A DNA stretch of 64,000 nucleotides from Epiperipatus broadwayi (Eukaryota; Onychophora; Udeonychophora; Euonychophora; Peripatidae), in contig JAQFVV010012671.1 of the NCBI GenBank assembly GCA_028023455.1, positions 1 through 64,000 on the forward strand, given 5' to 3'. Of this stretch, positions 25,790 through 38,313 are shown piece after piece (the stretch's first letter is position 1; each line of letters begins with the position of its first letter). The position numbers and the translations under genes are program-made. The notes below the pieces were generated by a model. It was given only the letters and a program-made list of their open reading frames with translations, was not told the DNA's origin and did no database searches.

Positions 25790-26467
25790 TGTTGTGTTTA
25801 ATCATGATTATATACATAAACACAAAGAAGTATACACATATTTTATAATATATTTATTAGTAATATAAAACATACACTCGATCTACAATTATTTATAGAT
25901 AGCTACAATATGCCTGCTACTGTTGACAAGGTAAAGTTCCCAGTTTAAGGTGAACTGTTGAAGAAGGGATTTACATGCCCTTACAAATTTCTCCCCACTT
26001 CCAACTATTCTTGACAGCCTGTCTCATGAGTAGATATGGTGACTCTTCTGGCTGTAACAACAGCTTGCCTAGAGTCAGCTTTAGTTCTGGAAGCTTTCAG
26101 TCCTAAACATGGATTTGCCTCAATGCATAACTGTTAGTTTTGATAGTTATAGTCTGGAGAATGAGCACTGCTATTCAGGTTAGCAGCAGTTCCCTTTGAC
26201 TATATATGGAGAACCAGGTTACTGTTATTTGGGTTTAACAGTTGTTCTCTGACTTTACTTTCAAAAAGGCTGACTATTTATTACCAGATCCCTAACCTTA
26301 ATGGAAACATTCAGATTCAGTATCATTGCCTATTGGCCTATTCTTGCCATTGGCTGTGCGTTATCTATTTATATACACATGGTGAGTGGCAATGAATTCT
26401 CAATTTGATCATGATAAGAAAAGCATCTGGATTAGTCCATTATTTGAAGGCAAGGCAAGATATGGCA
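25790..26467 (-). repeat. 5' LTR of the minus-strand element
   Basis: Partner of 23529-24191. Minus-strand start is TGCCATATC (the other copy reads TATCATATC) and the end is CACAACA. Confidence 0.85.
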
Positions 26468-26671
26468 ATTTTTTCATTAATTTATTTATTTAAATGTTGG
26501 TGATTAAAATGATTGGAATAATGCCCTCTTATTTTATGTATAATAATATTCTGGCTTAAATATTATACAAATTAAATTTTTATAGGTACTAATCGGTACC
26601 CCAGGCTGAGTGCTGTTGATTCTCTGCTAAAAACATGCAATTATATCGATCCGGACCCGACTATTTTTAAT

Positions 26672-26880
26672 TAAATTATTTTTACATTTTCTCTATTTTT
26701 ATTAAAATATTTTTTTCCAATTTGTCCGACCTTTATTAAAATATTTTTACATTTTCTCTGCCTTTTTTAAAAATATTTGGACATTTGATATGACTTTTTT
26801 ACTCATATTTTGACATTTGGTATTACTTTTTTTACGAAAATTTTGACATTCTTGTAAATAATTTTACGATACAAGATTTG
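26672..26880 (+). repeat. About six degenerate copies of a ~34-bp unit
   Basis: A unit of the form AAAATATTTxxACATTT followed by a C/T-rich stretch recurs at roughly 33-36 bp spacing (for example TTACATTTTCTCT, GGACATTTGATATGAC, TGACATTTGGTATTAC). It is strongly diverged. The sequence just upstream (26580-26660, with GGTACCCCAGG and GATCCGGACCC) is notably richer in GC than its surroundings. Confidence 0.6.
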
Positions 26881-27128
26881 ATTCAAATATTTGTACATTT
26901 TCGTTTTCAAAAATGGCAAAATTAAAAACATTGTGTAATACAAATAAAGCCCAAACAAAAATCGCCGTATAGTCGCCATATTTTTAAAACAAAAAAGAAA
27001 ACCAAAGTTGAAAAAGTCAAAATTTTGATCTTGGTTTTAACTGGGGGAGGGGGGATAATTTGTCATCACTAAGACAAAAGTTATTTTTGGTTTGTTTTTA
27101 ATTTTAAAAAAAGGTTAATAAAAATTGG

Positions 27129-27536
27129 TTATAAAAAGAAATGGATTGAAAGTATAATCACTGGCAAACTATTCAAACAAATAATAATCATTCAAATACA
27201 GAATGGAATAGAATATCGGAGACATATAATCCATATCCACTGATGAGTCATAGAAAACATTCAATTTCCAGAAGCACTATTAACTGATAGAGAAGAAATG
27301 ATTAAAACCTGCAGAAAACAAGAAATAGTTGATGCAGTGCCTGATGAAGAAATTCAAAAAAAGCAACAGACTCAATTAGAATGTAGTGAAGCAGTAACAG
27401 AAATGCAAAATAAGGTACCTGTGGAACCGAGAAAATATAGATTATCCAGACCCCAATGTAAAACGCAGAGGTCTAAAAAATTATGAGATTATGTGTAAAA
27501 TATAGTAACCTGTTTTCTGGAATAAGGGGAGGATTA
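27129..27536 (+). pseudogene. 3' tail of a third Ty3-type element: integrase C-terminus and polypurine tract
   Basis: A frame starting at about 27130 reads KKWIESIITGKLFK and QNGIEYRRHIIHIH, matching the integrase tail 'KWIPGTV...NG..WKRHIDQLR'. A 62-codon open frame (27298-27486) follows, then a polypurine tract AAGGGGAGGATT (27523-27534) where a 3' LTR should begin. The sequence after it starts TGAAATATATG, but no second LTR is in the window to fix its extent. Everything upstream of the tail is missing. Confidence 0.6.
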
Positions 27537-30103
27537 TTGAAATATATGTATATTAATCCGTTATGTATTTTAATAAGTTATGAAATTAATTTATAGAGTA
27601 AAAATAAATAAATAAATAGATAAATAATAAATAGCGGAATAAGATTAATCGTATTGCTGTAATATAAAATATTTAATTAAATTATTGCCTACAGAAATTA
27701 TTATCAGAAGGCAAAAATAAATTATCAGATAATGGAGGAAATTTAATTAGTACAAATTAAAATACTAATTAAATTTATAGAGGCAAGATTATACTAATAA
27801 TACCCAGCAATCATATTTTCTTCAATGATCTTAGTTACTCCAGAAAATAAAAGGACTGAAAGTTTATAACATGAGCTCTTTTTCATCATCTTTAAGGCAA
27901 CTGTGTCAACAGAGGGAAGCAGCAAAATAAACCAGTGGGGGATGTCTTATTCCCAGGATCTCTGCTTCTGAAAGTCAATAAGCTGATTAGGATCAAAATA
28001 GATCACACCAATCTTATTATTTTAAATGCTTTAAGGGCTACCAAGCTTAAAGGACAGTAATTATGGTAAAAATAATATTGCCTTTAGTATTTTTAATATT
28101 AGTGAGTAGCCTTAATGAGTGAAAAGACTTTATTTTTAATAAACTGCAATTGGGTTATATAAATTAGAATAGCATTTATATATTAACATGTATATTAAAT
28201 TTTATAAATTGAAGTCTGAGTCACTGTGTTTTTTGTGTTCAATAAAATAATATTCTGCACTAAATTTGTTATTCTTACTCCAGGGATTAGAGAACTAAGA
28301 CATAGCATAGTTAAATAATTTAGTTTATCTTCTTCTAAATTCTTTTTTTAATACCTTCTTAGATTAAAAATTTATGAACCTAAATTCTGTAGGATTACAA
28401 TTTACATTAAGAATTTCTTGTATTCAGTATATAATAAAAGTTACAACATTTAAATATTCCATAAAAATATATAAATTGTGAAGATATCAATCTTTTATTT
28501 ACTCAAGAATAGTGCAGTGGTTCATTAATATTTAAATTTGGTGATTGGAGATATTATAAGAGATATGTAATATCCTCTTATTCTCAAAACAATGTTAAAA
28601 CTGAATTAAATGGAATATTATCACTTTAAAAATAACTGTTTTCTCATTGAAATTTCCAAACAGAATATAGATCATATCATGAAGAGAGTCTGCTTGATAG
28701 TTTCATTTGAAGGTCTCACACTCTTCAAATGTTTAGAAAAATGTAAATGATATTTCAATTGACACATGAATTACGTTCAGTCATTTGTTGTTCAGATCTT
28801 ATGTTTGTGTCAGATTTGTATGCAAAAGCATTAAATAATAAATAGAGGTTTTTAACAGCAATTCAGTACAAATGTTTTGTGAGTGTGTGAATTTGAAACA
28901 AATTGATTCTAAAGACACCTGAATTTTTCAGACTTTTATTAATCTATACAATGTTTGTGTATGGATTTTTATTTTTTACTACAATCCCTTATAATGTTTT
29001 ATCAGTTCCTCTCTTTTAGACATTGATTTATGACTACAGTTGGTTCTTGCAGGTTTTTTTCTTCCATCCTTAATATACCTAGTCATTTTTTTTACTATCA
29101 ATCTAGAAGAAATAAACAGTTCAATAGTTTTTTAATTGTCAATGCTCCAGGTAAACGGGCACCAACATATTGACTATTTAGATAAAGCCACTATCTCTTT
29201 TATAGACTCATAAAAGTGATATCAGCCTTCTTTCAAATACTCTACATATTTCTTAAAATTTTTATTAATGAAATAAAAAATATTAAGTTGATACAAATTT
29301 TCATTTTTGTGCTGGATCATGTCAAAGGTTCAGGACTAAATGATGAGTATTTTCATTATTTTTTTTAATAATCTATATGTATGCAAGTATATATACTATG
29401 GTTTTAGGAAATTGCAATTTTTATCATCATATTTCTATTTCAATTTTTATTGATTACTTACAATAGGATTTTTGCAGAAATAATTTATATTTTCTATGTA
29501 GCTCCATAAAAACATTATTATATTTAATCCATACATGTCACATTTGGTCTCTTTCTAGGTCTTTTATATTCTCATGGTATCTGGTTTGTGCCTTCATTTA
29601 TTTATTTATTGCCATTTTCTAGAAATATGTCTAGCCCAGTTCTTAATGTTTTCAATAATATCAATGATACTGTTTTTCTCATATATTTCACTTTTTATCA
29701 TTCTTTATTATTATTAATACACACTCTTTGTCATATGTCTGTAGTGCTATTTTATTTAATATCCAAGTCTTAAATTCCATTTGTAAGAATGTATAAAACA
29801 TCTATTAAAAATCTTTTTTCTTAAATATATAGTCATACTTACTTTTAATATTAGATTATTTCTGCCAAAAACAAGCTATCCAAGCTTAATTCTGTGATTA
29901 ATTTTATCCATTATGATTCTATCTATATTAATAATATAAGAATATTTATTGTTTTTAATTCCTGATATCTTTTATTTTTCTGTGAACAAAACATTGAACT
30001 TGATTATGCTTTAGTATTTATCTTTAGTTCTATTTTTTTTTACTTTTATCTCATCCTGAAACTCTGAAGCATTATTTTCAAAAACAAAATAATCTCACTT
30101 ATT
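27537..30103. other. AT-rich spacer, possibly beginning with a 3' LTR
   Basis: The first several hundred bases may be the LTR of the element just upstream, but this cannot be proved without its partner. The rest holds no recognised gene. A 9-bp perfect hairpin (CATTTGAAG...CTTCAAATG) lies near 28706-28733. Confidence 0.4.
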
Positions 30104-30213
30104 ATTTTTTTTTTTAAGTGTCATAGCATCGGCCGGGACGCGAACCTGCAACCCGGGCAACTGCCTGCAAGTGCAAGGCAGTCACGCTGACCTCTCGACC
30201 ACCAATGCAAGAC
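30104..30213 (-). mobile_element. tRNA-derived SINE, copy 1
   Basis: On the minus strand a pol III A box (TGGTCGAGAGG) and B box (GGTTCGCGTCC) lie in a GC-rich head, followed by a short body and an A tail (a T run on the plus strand). A 12-bp target-site duplication ATCTCACTTATT flanks it at 30092-30103 and 30214-30225, so both ends are certain. The short length suggests a tRNA head plus tail only. Confidence 0.92.
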
Positions 30214-30225
30214 ATCTCACTTATT

Positions 30226-31938
30226 TTTATTCTTTTAATTTCCCATTATGATCTATACATTTTTATTGCTTTAATTTCCTATTATAATCTATAAAAAAAA
30301 TTCTCATAAAGATGCTATAAATTTTTTTTGCAGATATGAACTTTTATATTGTATCCCCTTATCACTGTTAATTTTCTTAGTATCATTAGAGGCTGATAAA
30401 TTTCTTCAAAATATGATATCCATATGTAATTCCCCTTGTTAGTACTGTCACTATTAGATTAGCAACATCTGAAGCAAGGAAGAGAATAATATTACTTGAA
30501 ATGGTGTATTATATACTAATCTGTGCACTATTATTAACAATTGGAATGTATTTAAAAAAGTTTAAATGAAGTTTTTAATTTTTCTAAAATATTTTATCAC
30601 TACTAGAGTCCAACATATGATTGCAGAAGATAAAATGCTGCTCTAAAAATATATAAAAAGATGCAACTTAAGATATAATTGCATCCTCTAAGACTTGTTT
30701 TAAATCAACATCCACTTTCTGGTTACTTAATCAAGAATCTCTTTAACTAGCCAAAAAATTATGGCATGAAAATAGAACTTCTTATGAGGTTTCAATTTTT
30801 TTTCCAGATTCAAAAACATAATTAAGTGGATTTGTTCTTTCTAGATATTACTGGAATCTCATCAACAAATTCAAGTCTGTCTATAGTCAAATCCGCTTTA
30901 GAAATGGAATTTAACTGTCTCTGATGCATATAGTAATGGCCAACAAAAATTATATAATTAATGATTGCCTAATCAATGCATATAATGGCAAAATTTAAGG
31001 GGTTAATAAAGCCATTAGTGATTTTATCTTCTGGTTAGAATATCTGTAAATTCTTTTTATAGTATTTGTTAGCAGCTGTTTTCTTAAAACCCCTTATATT
31101 AAATATAAATATATATATATATATTTAAAAAAAACGGTTCAGTCAGTTTTTAAATAACTTTTTGAAGATGATACTTAAATTTAAAAAAGAATAAAAATAA
31201 AAAACAGTTGAAGATTATATAACATTTTAATAAAGATTTTTATTATTATAATATAAATAAAAGTAACTACAAAAAAATTAATAGAACTGAAATAACTTTT
31301 TATATATATTCTGTAAGTATAAAAAAAAATATAAGCATGATATTACTTATTATTATCCTAGCCAATGTAAAACTAGGTTGTGATTAATAGAATTGTGTCA
31401 CAGAGTAAGGACAATTTATTTACAGTTAACAATATGAATAGGACATTGAATAATTATATCACAGCTTTCACATCACTAATATAAGTTGAATTAGTTAGCT
31501 ATTGAAATCTCTACCTGAAAGAAATTTTTTAAGATTGCTTGGAATCTGAAAAAAAAAAAATCTCCTAGTTTCACTTGGATTTAAATTCCAGGTGACGAAC
31601 ATGACAAATGGATATAGTAAAGATTATTCCATTAAATGTGTATTAGGTAGCTAAAGGGAAAATTTATAAACCTTCACAACCTACCATTTCTAATGAGACA
31701 CTGTTTCTTAACATTTTTGTCTTTGCTTAAATATAATTGCTAAGTTTATTTCTTTTTTTAGAATCAAAGTAATAATTTTAGAATATTTAATTTATTAAGC
31801 TATAAAAATATTTATTTAACATTAAAATTTTTATTAAATATAGTATTTGTGGTAATTAATAACATACCTAATAATATACTTATAGTACTCTTTTTTTATA
31901 TATATTTACATTTTATGCTATTATTTTATTATTTTTAG
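30226..31938. other. AT-rich spacer or intron upstream of the large exon
   Basis: No coding exon could be recognised. The 3' end at 31937-31938 is a good splice acceptor (T-rich tract then TTTTTAG), so at least the right-hand part is probably the last intron of the next gene. Upstream exons must lie here or further 5', but I could not locate them. Confidence 0.5.
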
Positions 31939-34900
31939 ACATTTATCTGAAGAACTAGAAAAATTAAAATGTGACTCTACTAGAACAGATCATCTTCAAA
32001 TGCGTCTTGCTCCTATTTCAGTTAAAAATTGTTATAATTTAATACCGAACACAAATTCTTTGACTAGGGAAAATTTAGAAAATGCTTTTGAAGTAATTTC
32101 ACAGTGGCGCAATCTAAGAATTTCCTATAATGAAAATGCATGGATCTTGAATTGTAGAAAATTCTTTTCAAATGTGTCTTCCTATTTCACAGAAATGTAT
32201 TATGGAGCAAATCAAACAGAAAAAAATAAAAATATTGATGTTCATTCTAAAATTCCAATTATCAAAAGAAAAATTATTGATAAAATTGCATCTGTCAAAA
32301 CAAAAAAAAAAAGGAATATAACTTCTGCAAAACATTTCACAATAAATAAAAGAAAGTACAAATATTTAAAAAGAAAAAAAGTGATTGTCAATAAGAGATT
32401 CCAAAAAATAAAAAATATCTTAAGCAAAGTAAAAATAACCAAAATGATAAATAATGTATTTGGAAAACCAAAATCTGAAATAAAACAATGTGCCACTTTT
32501 AAAAAAAACTCATATGTATCTTTGATGAATCAGAGTTCACTAAAAGATCAATCAGAAACAACGAATGAAAAATTTAGGAAAGAACTTTTAAAAAATTATT
32601 CTGAACAACAAATGCAATATTTGGCCACATTTGAAAAATATTCATTTTCTTCCAGTTCTTATGAACATGAACTAGAAGAAAGTAACAAGAACATAAAAAA
32701 ACTATTAGAAAAGGAAGAAAATCACATGAAAGAAAAATGGATAGAATCAAGAGAACCTTATAGAATTACAGAAAAACCAGCAGAAACAAAACAAAGAGAA
32801 CCCTGCAGAATTGTAGAAAAACTAGCAAAAATAAGACAGAGAGAGCCTTATAAAATTATAGAAAAACCAAAACAAATGAAACAATCTCATAGTAAAGAAA
32901 ATCAAAATAAAGTTCATTTCATAAACAAAAGAATTACAAAAATAGTAACCAGAAAAAGAGTACATCGAAAAATGAATCGATCATGGTACTATAGAACAAG
33001 ATCTTTGAATGATTTTAAAATGGATTACTTAATTCCTCTAATAGTAATATATCGTAAAAAATCTAAGCGAAATCTGTTGACTAATAAGAAGTATACTTAT
33101 GTCAAAATATATTCTATTAAAATACTTGGAAAGATGAAAAATTCCAACAGTGTTACTAAATATATGATGAATTTACACTTCTTTGAAAATCCTTGTGTAA
33201 GCTGTAAGTTATTAAAAAAAGATTTTATTTATTCAAATGGTATAATCAAATTAAAAAGTAAATTTAGGGAAGAAATTGAATCAAAATATTATATTACAGT
33301 ATGTAATGAAAAGATCAAAGGTTTTTTCACTCTTCCTTTGTTTAGTAGAGAATCCAGATTTTTGAAGCAGCTCTTGTTTCTTTATGAAGGAAGCTTCTTT
33401 AATTCAGTAGTTTCTAATAAAAAAGTTTTACAAATCATAAAATTCTACAAATTAAAAATTCTACAATTTTTTCAAATGTGTAATACAGAAAATAGTATTA
33501 GACTCTTACAAGAAGAAATTGAAGATTTACAATTCAAAATATTTAAAATGTTAAATAATCACATTTACAATACTAAAATCATAAAAGAACTAAAGGAAAT
33601 AAAAAGAATTAATAATATCATTAAATTATATTTATTAGAAAAAGTACATGAAGCTAAAAAAAAATCTAAAATATTTGCTCATAATGTTTATTCAGAAAAC
33701 GTTGATTTGCAACTAAAAAAAGAACCAAATACTGAGAGTCAGTATTATAGTAAAAGTATAAATCAGCCTTTTTTAAATTCTGAATTATATATTAATAAAT
33801 TAAATAAAAATGATATGACAATTTCTTCTGCATTATTTACAGAGCCTGTTACTTATACAAGAATTCCAATTTATTCTCTCAAGGGAAATTATTTAACCCA
33901 ATCTGTATATGACCCTGAATTTGAAATAAACCCCAAATTTGAAGACATGAGTGAAATGAGTGATGATACAGATTTTTCAACAGACTTACTTCAAAAATCA
34001 AAACAAAACTTACAAAGTGATAATATAGCTTTACCTACAGATAAAGAGCAGCATGCAAAAGATTCCTTCTCTCTGAATTGGAATGTAAAAAAATGTATTT
34101 TAGAAAGAAAAATTAATTTTTTAAAAAAATCTCAAAAGAATTGGCCACAGTACTCTAATGAGTTGGATTCATTATCTAATCAAAATTCAGAAGCATCAAA
34201 CAGAAAAGTTAACAAATATTTAAATAAATATTTTACATCATTTACTCACCCTGAAATGGAATGTAGAATTTTTGAACAATTAGAACAACCAGTAACCTCT
34301 ATTCTAAAGCAAAAATTCAATAAATATCTTGCAAAAAGTGAAGATTTACCCAAAAGATATAAAAAAGTTCGTTTTATTTTAGCAAAAAAATATCAAAATC
34401 ACTATTTTAATTGTAAAAATATTGAAACCAAATATAAAACATTACGATGGAAAAATAAAATGCTTCTCCCAGTCTTACAGAAATACAATAAATATATCAA
34501 AGGAAATACACTTTTTAATGACATTTCAATTTCTTTAAACCCAAATAATCCTAAGTTACAAAATTTGAATTCTTATGAAGTTAAATCCAGTGATTTCGAT
34601 AAGTATGGTAAGAATAATAGTTTTGAAAATCAATTTCAACTCAATGAATCAATAGATAGTCTTAAAAAAAGTTATGAAAAATATAAAAATAAATTAGAAA
34701 TTTACAGAGCAAATGATTCAGATGCATCTAAAGACATATCTGAATCTAATGATATATTCAAACCTGGATTTGTCACTGGTTCTTACTTTTTTAACAAAAA
34801 AACAAGTAATAAAAATTACAATTCAACTAGTGAAACCATAACATCAGTTTCAGCCAATTCGGACATTTCAAACTCAAGTAGTAAATATGAGAGCATACCA

Positions 34901-35212
34901 ACATTAATCAATCGTACTGTGGTAACCAAATCAAGACATAAAGATCTCTCGCAGAACAAAATTTTAAAGCAGCATAAATTAAGCCCCTTTAAATCATGGA
35001 AATACAATAAATTACTGCAGAAGGGAGTAGAAAAATATTTTCAACCACTGTATATAAAAAAAACATTAACTGATGATAATTATTTTAGGCACAAACAAGA
35101 ATATATTCAAGATTCATACATTATGAAAGATAATTATGGATTAACATTGCCTTCACCCATAATTGAACCCAAACAATGGCCATCGCCCATCATTAAACGA
35201 AAATATACATGA
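31939..35212 (+). CDS. Large terminal exon of an unidentified gene (over 1,080 codons)
   Basis: The frame is open for 1,070 codons from ATG 32000 to TGA 35212. It also stays open and protein-like upstream (HLSEELEKLKCDSTRTDHLQ) to a splice acceptor ending at 31938, entering at the third base of a codon. I therefore read it as the final exon of a spliced gene, and ATG 32000 need not be the true start. The product is very rich in Lys, Asn, Ser, Glu and Tyr and looks soluble: no signal peptide or membrane segment. A strongly basic region spans residues 85-165 (counted from ATG 32000). Three 15-residue repeats starting R-E-P-x-(R/K)-I occupy 251-295. A CxxC is near 400. A heptad-rich coiled-coil stretch spans 495-555. 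The last 20 residues repeat P-S-P-I-I. I do not recognise the family; no transposon domain is visible. Confidence 0.85.
32750..32884 (+). repeat. Three 45-bp coding repeats within the large exon
   Basis: They encode REPYRITEKPAETKQ, REPCRIVEKLAKIRQ and REPYKIIEKPKQMKQ. The spacing is exact, with moderate divergence. Confidence 0.93.
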
Positions 35213-35427
35213 TATTGAAATGTGTTTAACATTAAGACTGTTAAATAATAGATCTGAGAAATAACATGAGCGTAATTCTTTTTTACAACGTATATATATA
35301 TGTAACTGTAAGTGTATTTTGTTTAATTAACAGATTTCCGTTTTAAATTAATTTTAAGATTTATGTGAAATTTAAGTTTTTATTTCATATTTATAAGCAA
35401 GCCAATGATTATTATTGCTATTAATCC

Positions 35428-35433
35428 AATAAA
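35428..35433 (+). promoter_or_regulatory. Candidate poly(A) signal for the large-exon gene
   Basis: AATAAA lies about 215 bp after the stop codon at 35212. It is the first canonical signal downstream in this strand that I noticed; the next lies near 35863. Confidence 0.5.
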
Positions 35434-38230
35434 ACAAAAAATCCGTGATTAAACAATAATTGGTGTAATTTTGTATTAAAATATTGTATCTTTTTACCAC
35501 TAATTAATTCAAACTTTTTACATATGTAAACGTCTTACCAAAATGCTTTTTTACTAAGTTTCTTTGATTATTTATAATAGTAACTTGAACTTTTGCTATT
35601 TTGATAAATGGTTATCCCCCTCACCATTCCCATCTCCTCCCTTCTCCATACTGCAAGTTATTAGCCAAAACACTAGTTCATCTGAGAAATGTTCTACCTT
35701 ATTAAAATTATATTGTATCATATTTTACGTTGGCGTGCTAAAATATATATAACACTGAATATCCACATAACTCATCATCTGAAGTAGCCAATTGTTAAAA
35801 GGCTGGCAGTGGGCGAGAAGTTAGGAAAATTAGGTGCTGAAATGTATCAATCAAATATGTAAATAAAAATGTTTTGTATTCTAGTTAATAAAAGTAAATC
35901 AATATTCTATAAATATTTACTAAAAGGAGAAATTCTGGTAGAAGAAAAATTAAAAGATAGAGAATAAACAATTCCCATAGAACTATTGCTAAAGGAAATA
36001 CAGAGAAGATGAAGATCTAAGGTTAGTTTACTTATATTTGTGTTTGTATATATATATTAGCTGATAAAATTAAAGTGTCTAGATAATAGGTACTATGATC
36101 AAGTACTGCTTGCTATTCTTTAATACAATTAATTTAGTATCTTATATTTAAAGCTATATCACAAATTATAATAATGAATTCTGATGCTAGAATTACATTA
36201 CATAAGAATACTCATAAAGATGCTTTGTGTGTCTTCAGGCCATAAAAAAAGGGGGTGAACAATATCAGGAACTCATATTAAGAGGGCTGTAGTGAAGGCT
36301 AATAATATGAATCTGCCTCAGAAGATATGAATCAAACTATAACATTTTAAAGAATTGTGAATCAAGTTATAACATTTTAAGGAATTATAATGTTTGTTGG
36401 ATCTTAAAAAAGTTTCCATCTAGACACAAACATGAGACAGGCATATGCAACTCTGGAAAAATGAAACCAAAATAAAATTCAGAGCTGGTGGAATATGGAA
36501 AATCCCTAATTTTTTTAAAAAAAATTTGTCCTCAGAATAAATATTACTAAATTATTGAAGTTAATTAAGTGTAGAATCAAAATATTTATTTTATGTAAAC
36601 AGATCCTCTATATACAATATATGCTTTTAATTTCTTGTGATAATTTGTTTTGCAGCATATTCACTATTCTTGGGCAGAATTTTAAAATGTGGTTAAAGAA
36701 AACCCATCATATGGTTATGTGAACTAGTATATGATTCCAAATTTACAAAGATAAAATCAAATTGCCTTCATTGTAAAATAATATTTTTTTTCATATCACT
36801 CAAAGTTTTTATGAATTGCTTTGTCCTGCAGCATTTGTGGTTGAATTCCAAAAACCTATCATATTATAATAGCTACAGAAACTCAGCAATCAAATTTAAA
36901 AATTAAAAAATAATTTTATTTATTAAATAATAACAATAAAGAAAATAATAATATTAATAAAAACAATGCTTAATGGAAGATATAAAGTACAAAAAAAGGG
37001 AGACAGAGAGAAACAACAACTGTTGAAAGTGTTTTCCTGATTACAACAACTGTTTAAAGTTTTTATATGTGTGATCAAAAAAAAAAACTTAATTATATCA
37101 AAAGTTGAAGAATCCAATAAATAATCTATACAATATGTCTACCACTGTACATTATCTATATATTACTTAATATCTTATGAGATTAGTTCTTTTTATAACC
37201 AAGAACTCTCGTGTTATTTCTCAATATTATATCTTACAGATTACTTCAATGTAACTCGTTTCTCAATGCAAAAAAAAAAAACCCCAAACAAGTTTGACTA
37301 ATTACTGTTGAAATTAATTATTATCCCAAAAAGGTCAAAGTCAGCTTTCATTGTAAATATTTTGTTTGAATTACTGTCAAAAAAGGCTCGAATGTACTAT
37401 TATTTGCTATTCAAAAGTAACGTAATTTTTTATCGACACACATATTCACAAAAGCCAGTCTCTGATTAATTATTGTCCCATAATCTTGGTTTGCATTTTT
37501 TTGTTTTGTTTGAATTTTTTAATTTTATGGAAATCGTAGTTCTATAGAATCGCTGGCCCGGGAATGTTATATCAATGAGTTTTTGCTTAGCATCAACGCC
37601 ATCAAGCAACTGACCCAATAGATCAGAACACTACCTTTTTTTAAAATATGTATATAGTAACATTTTTAATTAATGCAAATTAAAATGTCAGATTATAATT
37701 GTAAATCTGAAGCACAAGTAGAAAAATGGGGAAAAAGAAATAAAAAAAATTAAAAAAATCTATTTACAGTTTTGTTTGATATCATCAAATAATAATGGGT
37801 GTACTTTAAAATTCAAAGGCATAAGGTCAGGATAGTTTATATTTTTTTGTGTCTACAAATAGAAATATATTTGCAATTAAGGGTAGAGAGGAAAAAATTG
37901 CATGGACAATCTTAGCTAGATTGAGCATGAATTGGAGTTTTATTGTGAACTTTCTTTTCCTTTTTGGTAATGGTAACAAAGATATTTAAAGCTAACAGAA
38001 GTTAATTATGAATCTGTTTAAACAATTTATAAAGATTTATATGACATTTCAGCTGAAAATGTGAGAAATTTAAAAATTGAAAAAGTTTAGTGTAATATCT
38101 TCCATCCAATTACAAACATTGAAAGATTTGTAAATATTGTATAAGCTTTTCAAACAGAGCAAATACATAAGGAATTCCATCTTGTAGAAAAATGATTGAA
38201 TTAAAAATTTCTCTTCTCTCTTGACATTAG
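35434..38230. other. AT-rich spacer
   Basis: No gene recognised. It contains a 30-bp tandem duplication (36329-36389) and a stretch at about 37330-37650 with more GC (for example CGCTGGCCCGGGAATG). On the minus strand that stretch is open for about 50 codons (DLLGQLLDGVDAKQKLID) without a recognised match. Confidence 0.45.
36329..36389 (+). repeat. 30-bp tandem duplication
   Basis: GAATCAA(A/G)(C/T)TATAACATTTTAA starts at 36329 and at 36359. The two copies differ at a few bases. Confidence 0.9.
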
Positions 38231-38313
38231 ACAACAAAATTGTGCTACCTCTCTAGGGAACATGAGAGCATGGATAGGACAAGTCTGTATGATGAATTTC
38301 TTCAAGAAAAACA
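38231..38313 (+). other. Candidate 83-bp exon
   Basis: A pyrimidine-rich acceptor (TCTCTTGACATTAG) ends at 38230 and a strong donor GTAAGT starts at 38314. The one open frame reads TTKLCYLSREHESMDRTSLY and continues to DEFLQEKQ, which looks more like protein than the flanks do. It is preceded in frame by stops, as expected for an intron. It could equally be a transposon fragment; the gene it would belong to is unknown. Confidence 0.3.

Larger units (their letters stand above)
23529..26467 (-). mobile_element. Second Ty3-type LTR retrotransposon, minus strand, internally deleted
   Basis: Two direct repeats of about 0.67 kb (23529-24191 and 25790-26467) flank only 1.6 kb. On the minus strand the interior reads gag, then two zinc knuckles, then a protease with an L-D-T-G-S active site, then directly the C-terminal tail of integrase. 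Reverse transcriptase, RNase H and most of integrase are missing. A polypurine stretch (AGGGGAGGGAA) precedes the 3' LTR, and a TGGTGCAGTC site lies just inside the 5' LTR, much like the TGGCACAGTC of the element at 16.3 kb. No clear target-site duplication. Confidence 0.85.

Noticed and set aside
32242-35007. Minus-strand frames inside the large exon
   Set aside because: Antisense shadows of the 1,070-codon frame; hydrophobic because the sense strand is Lys/Asn-rich.
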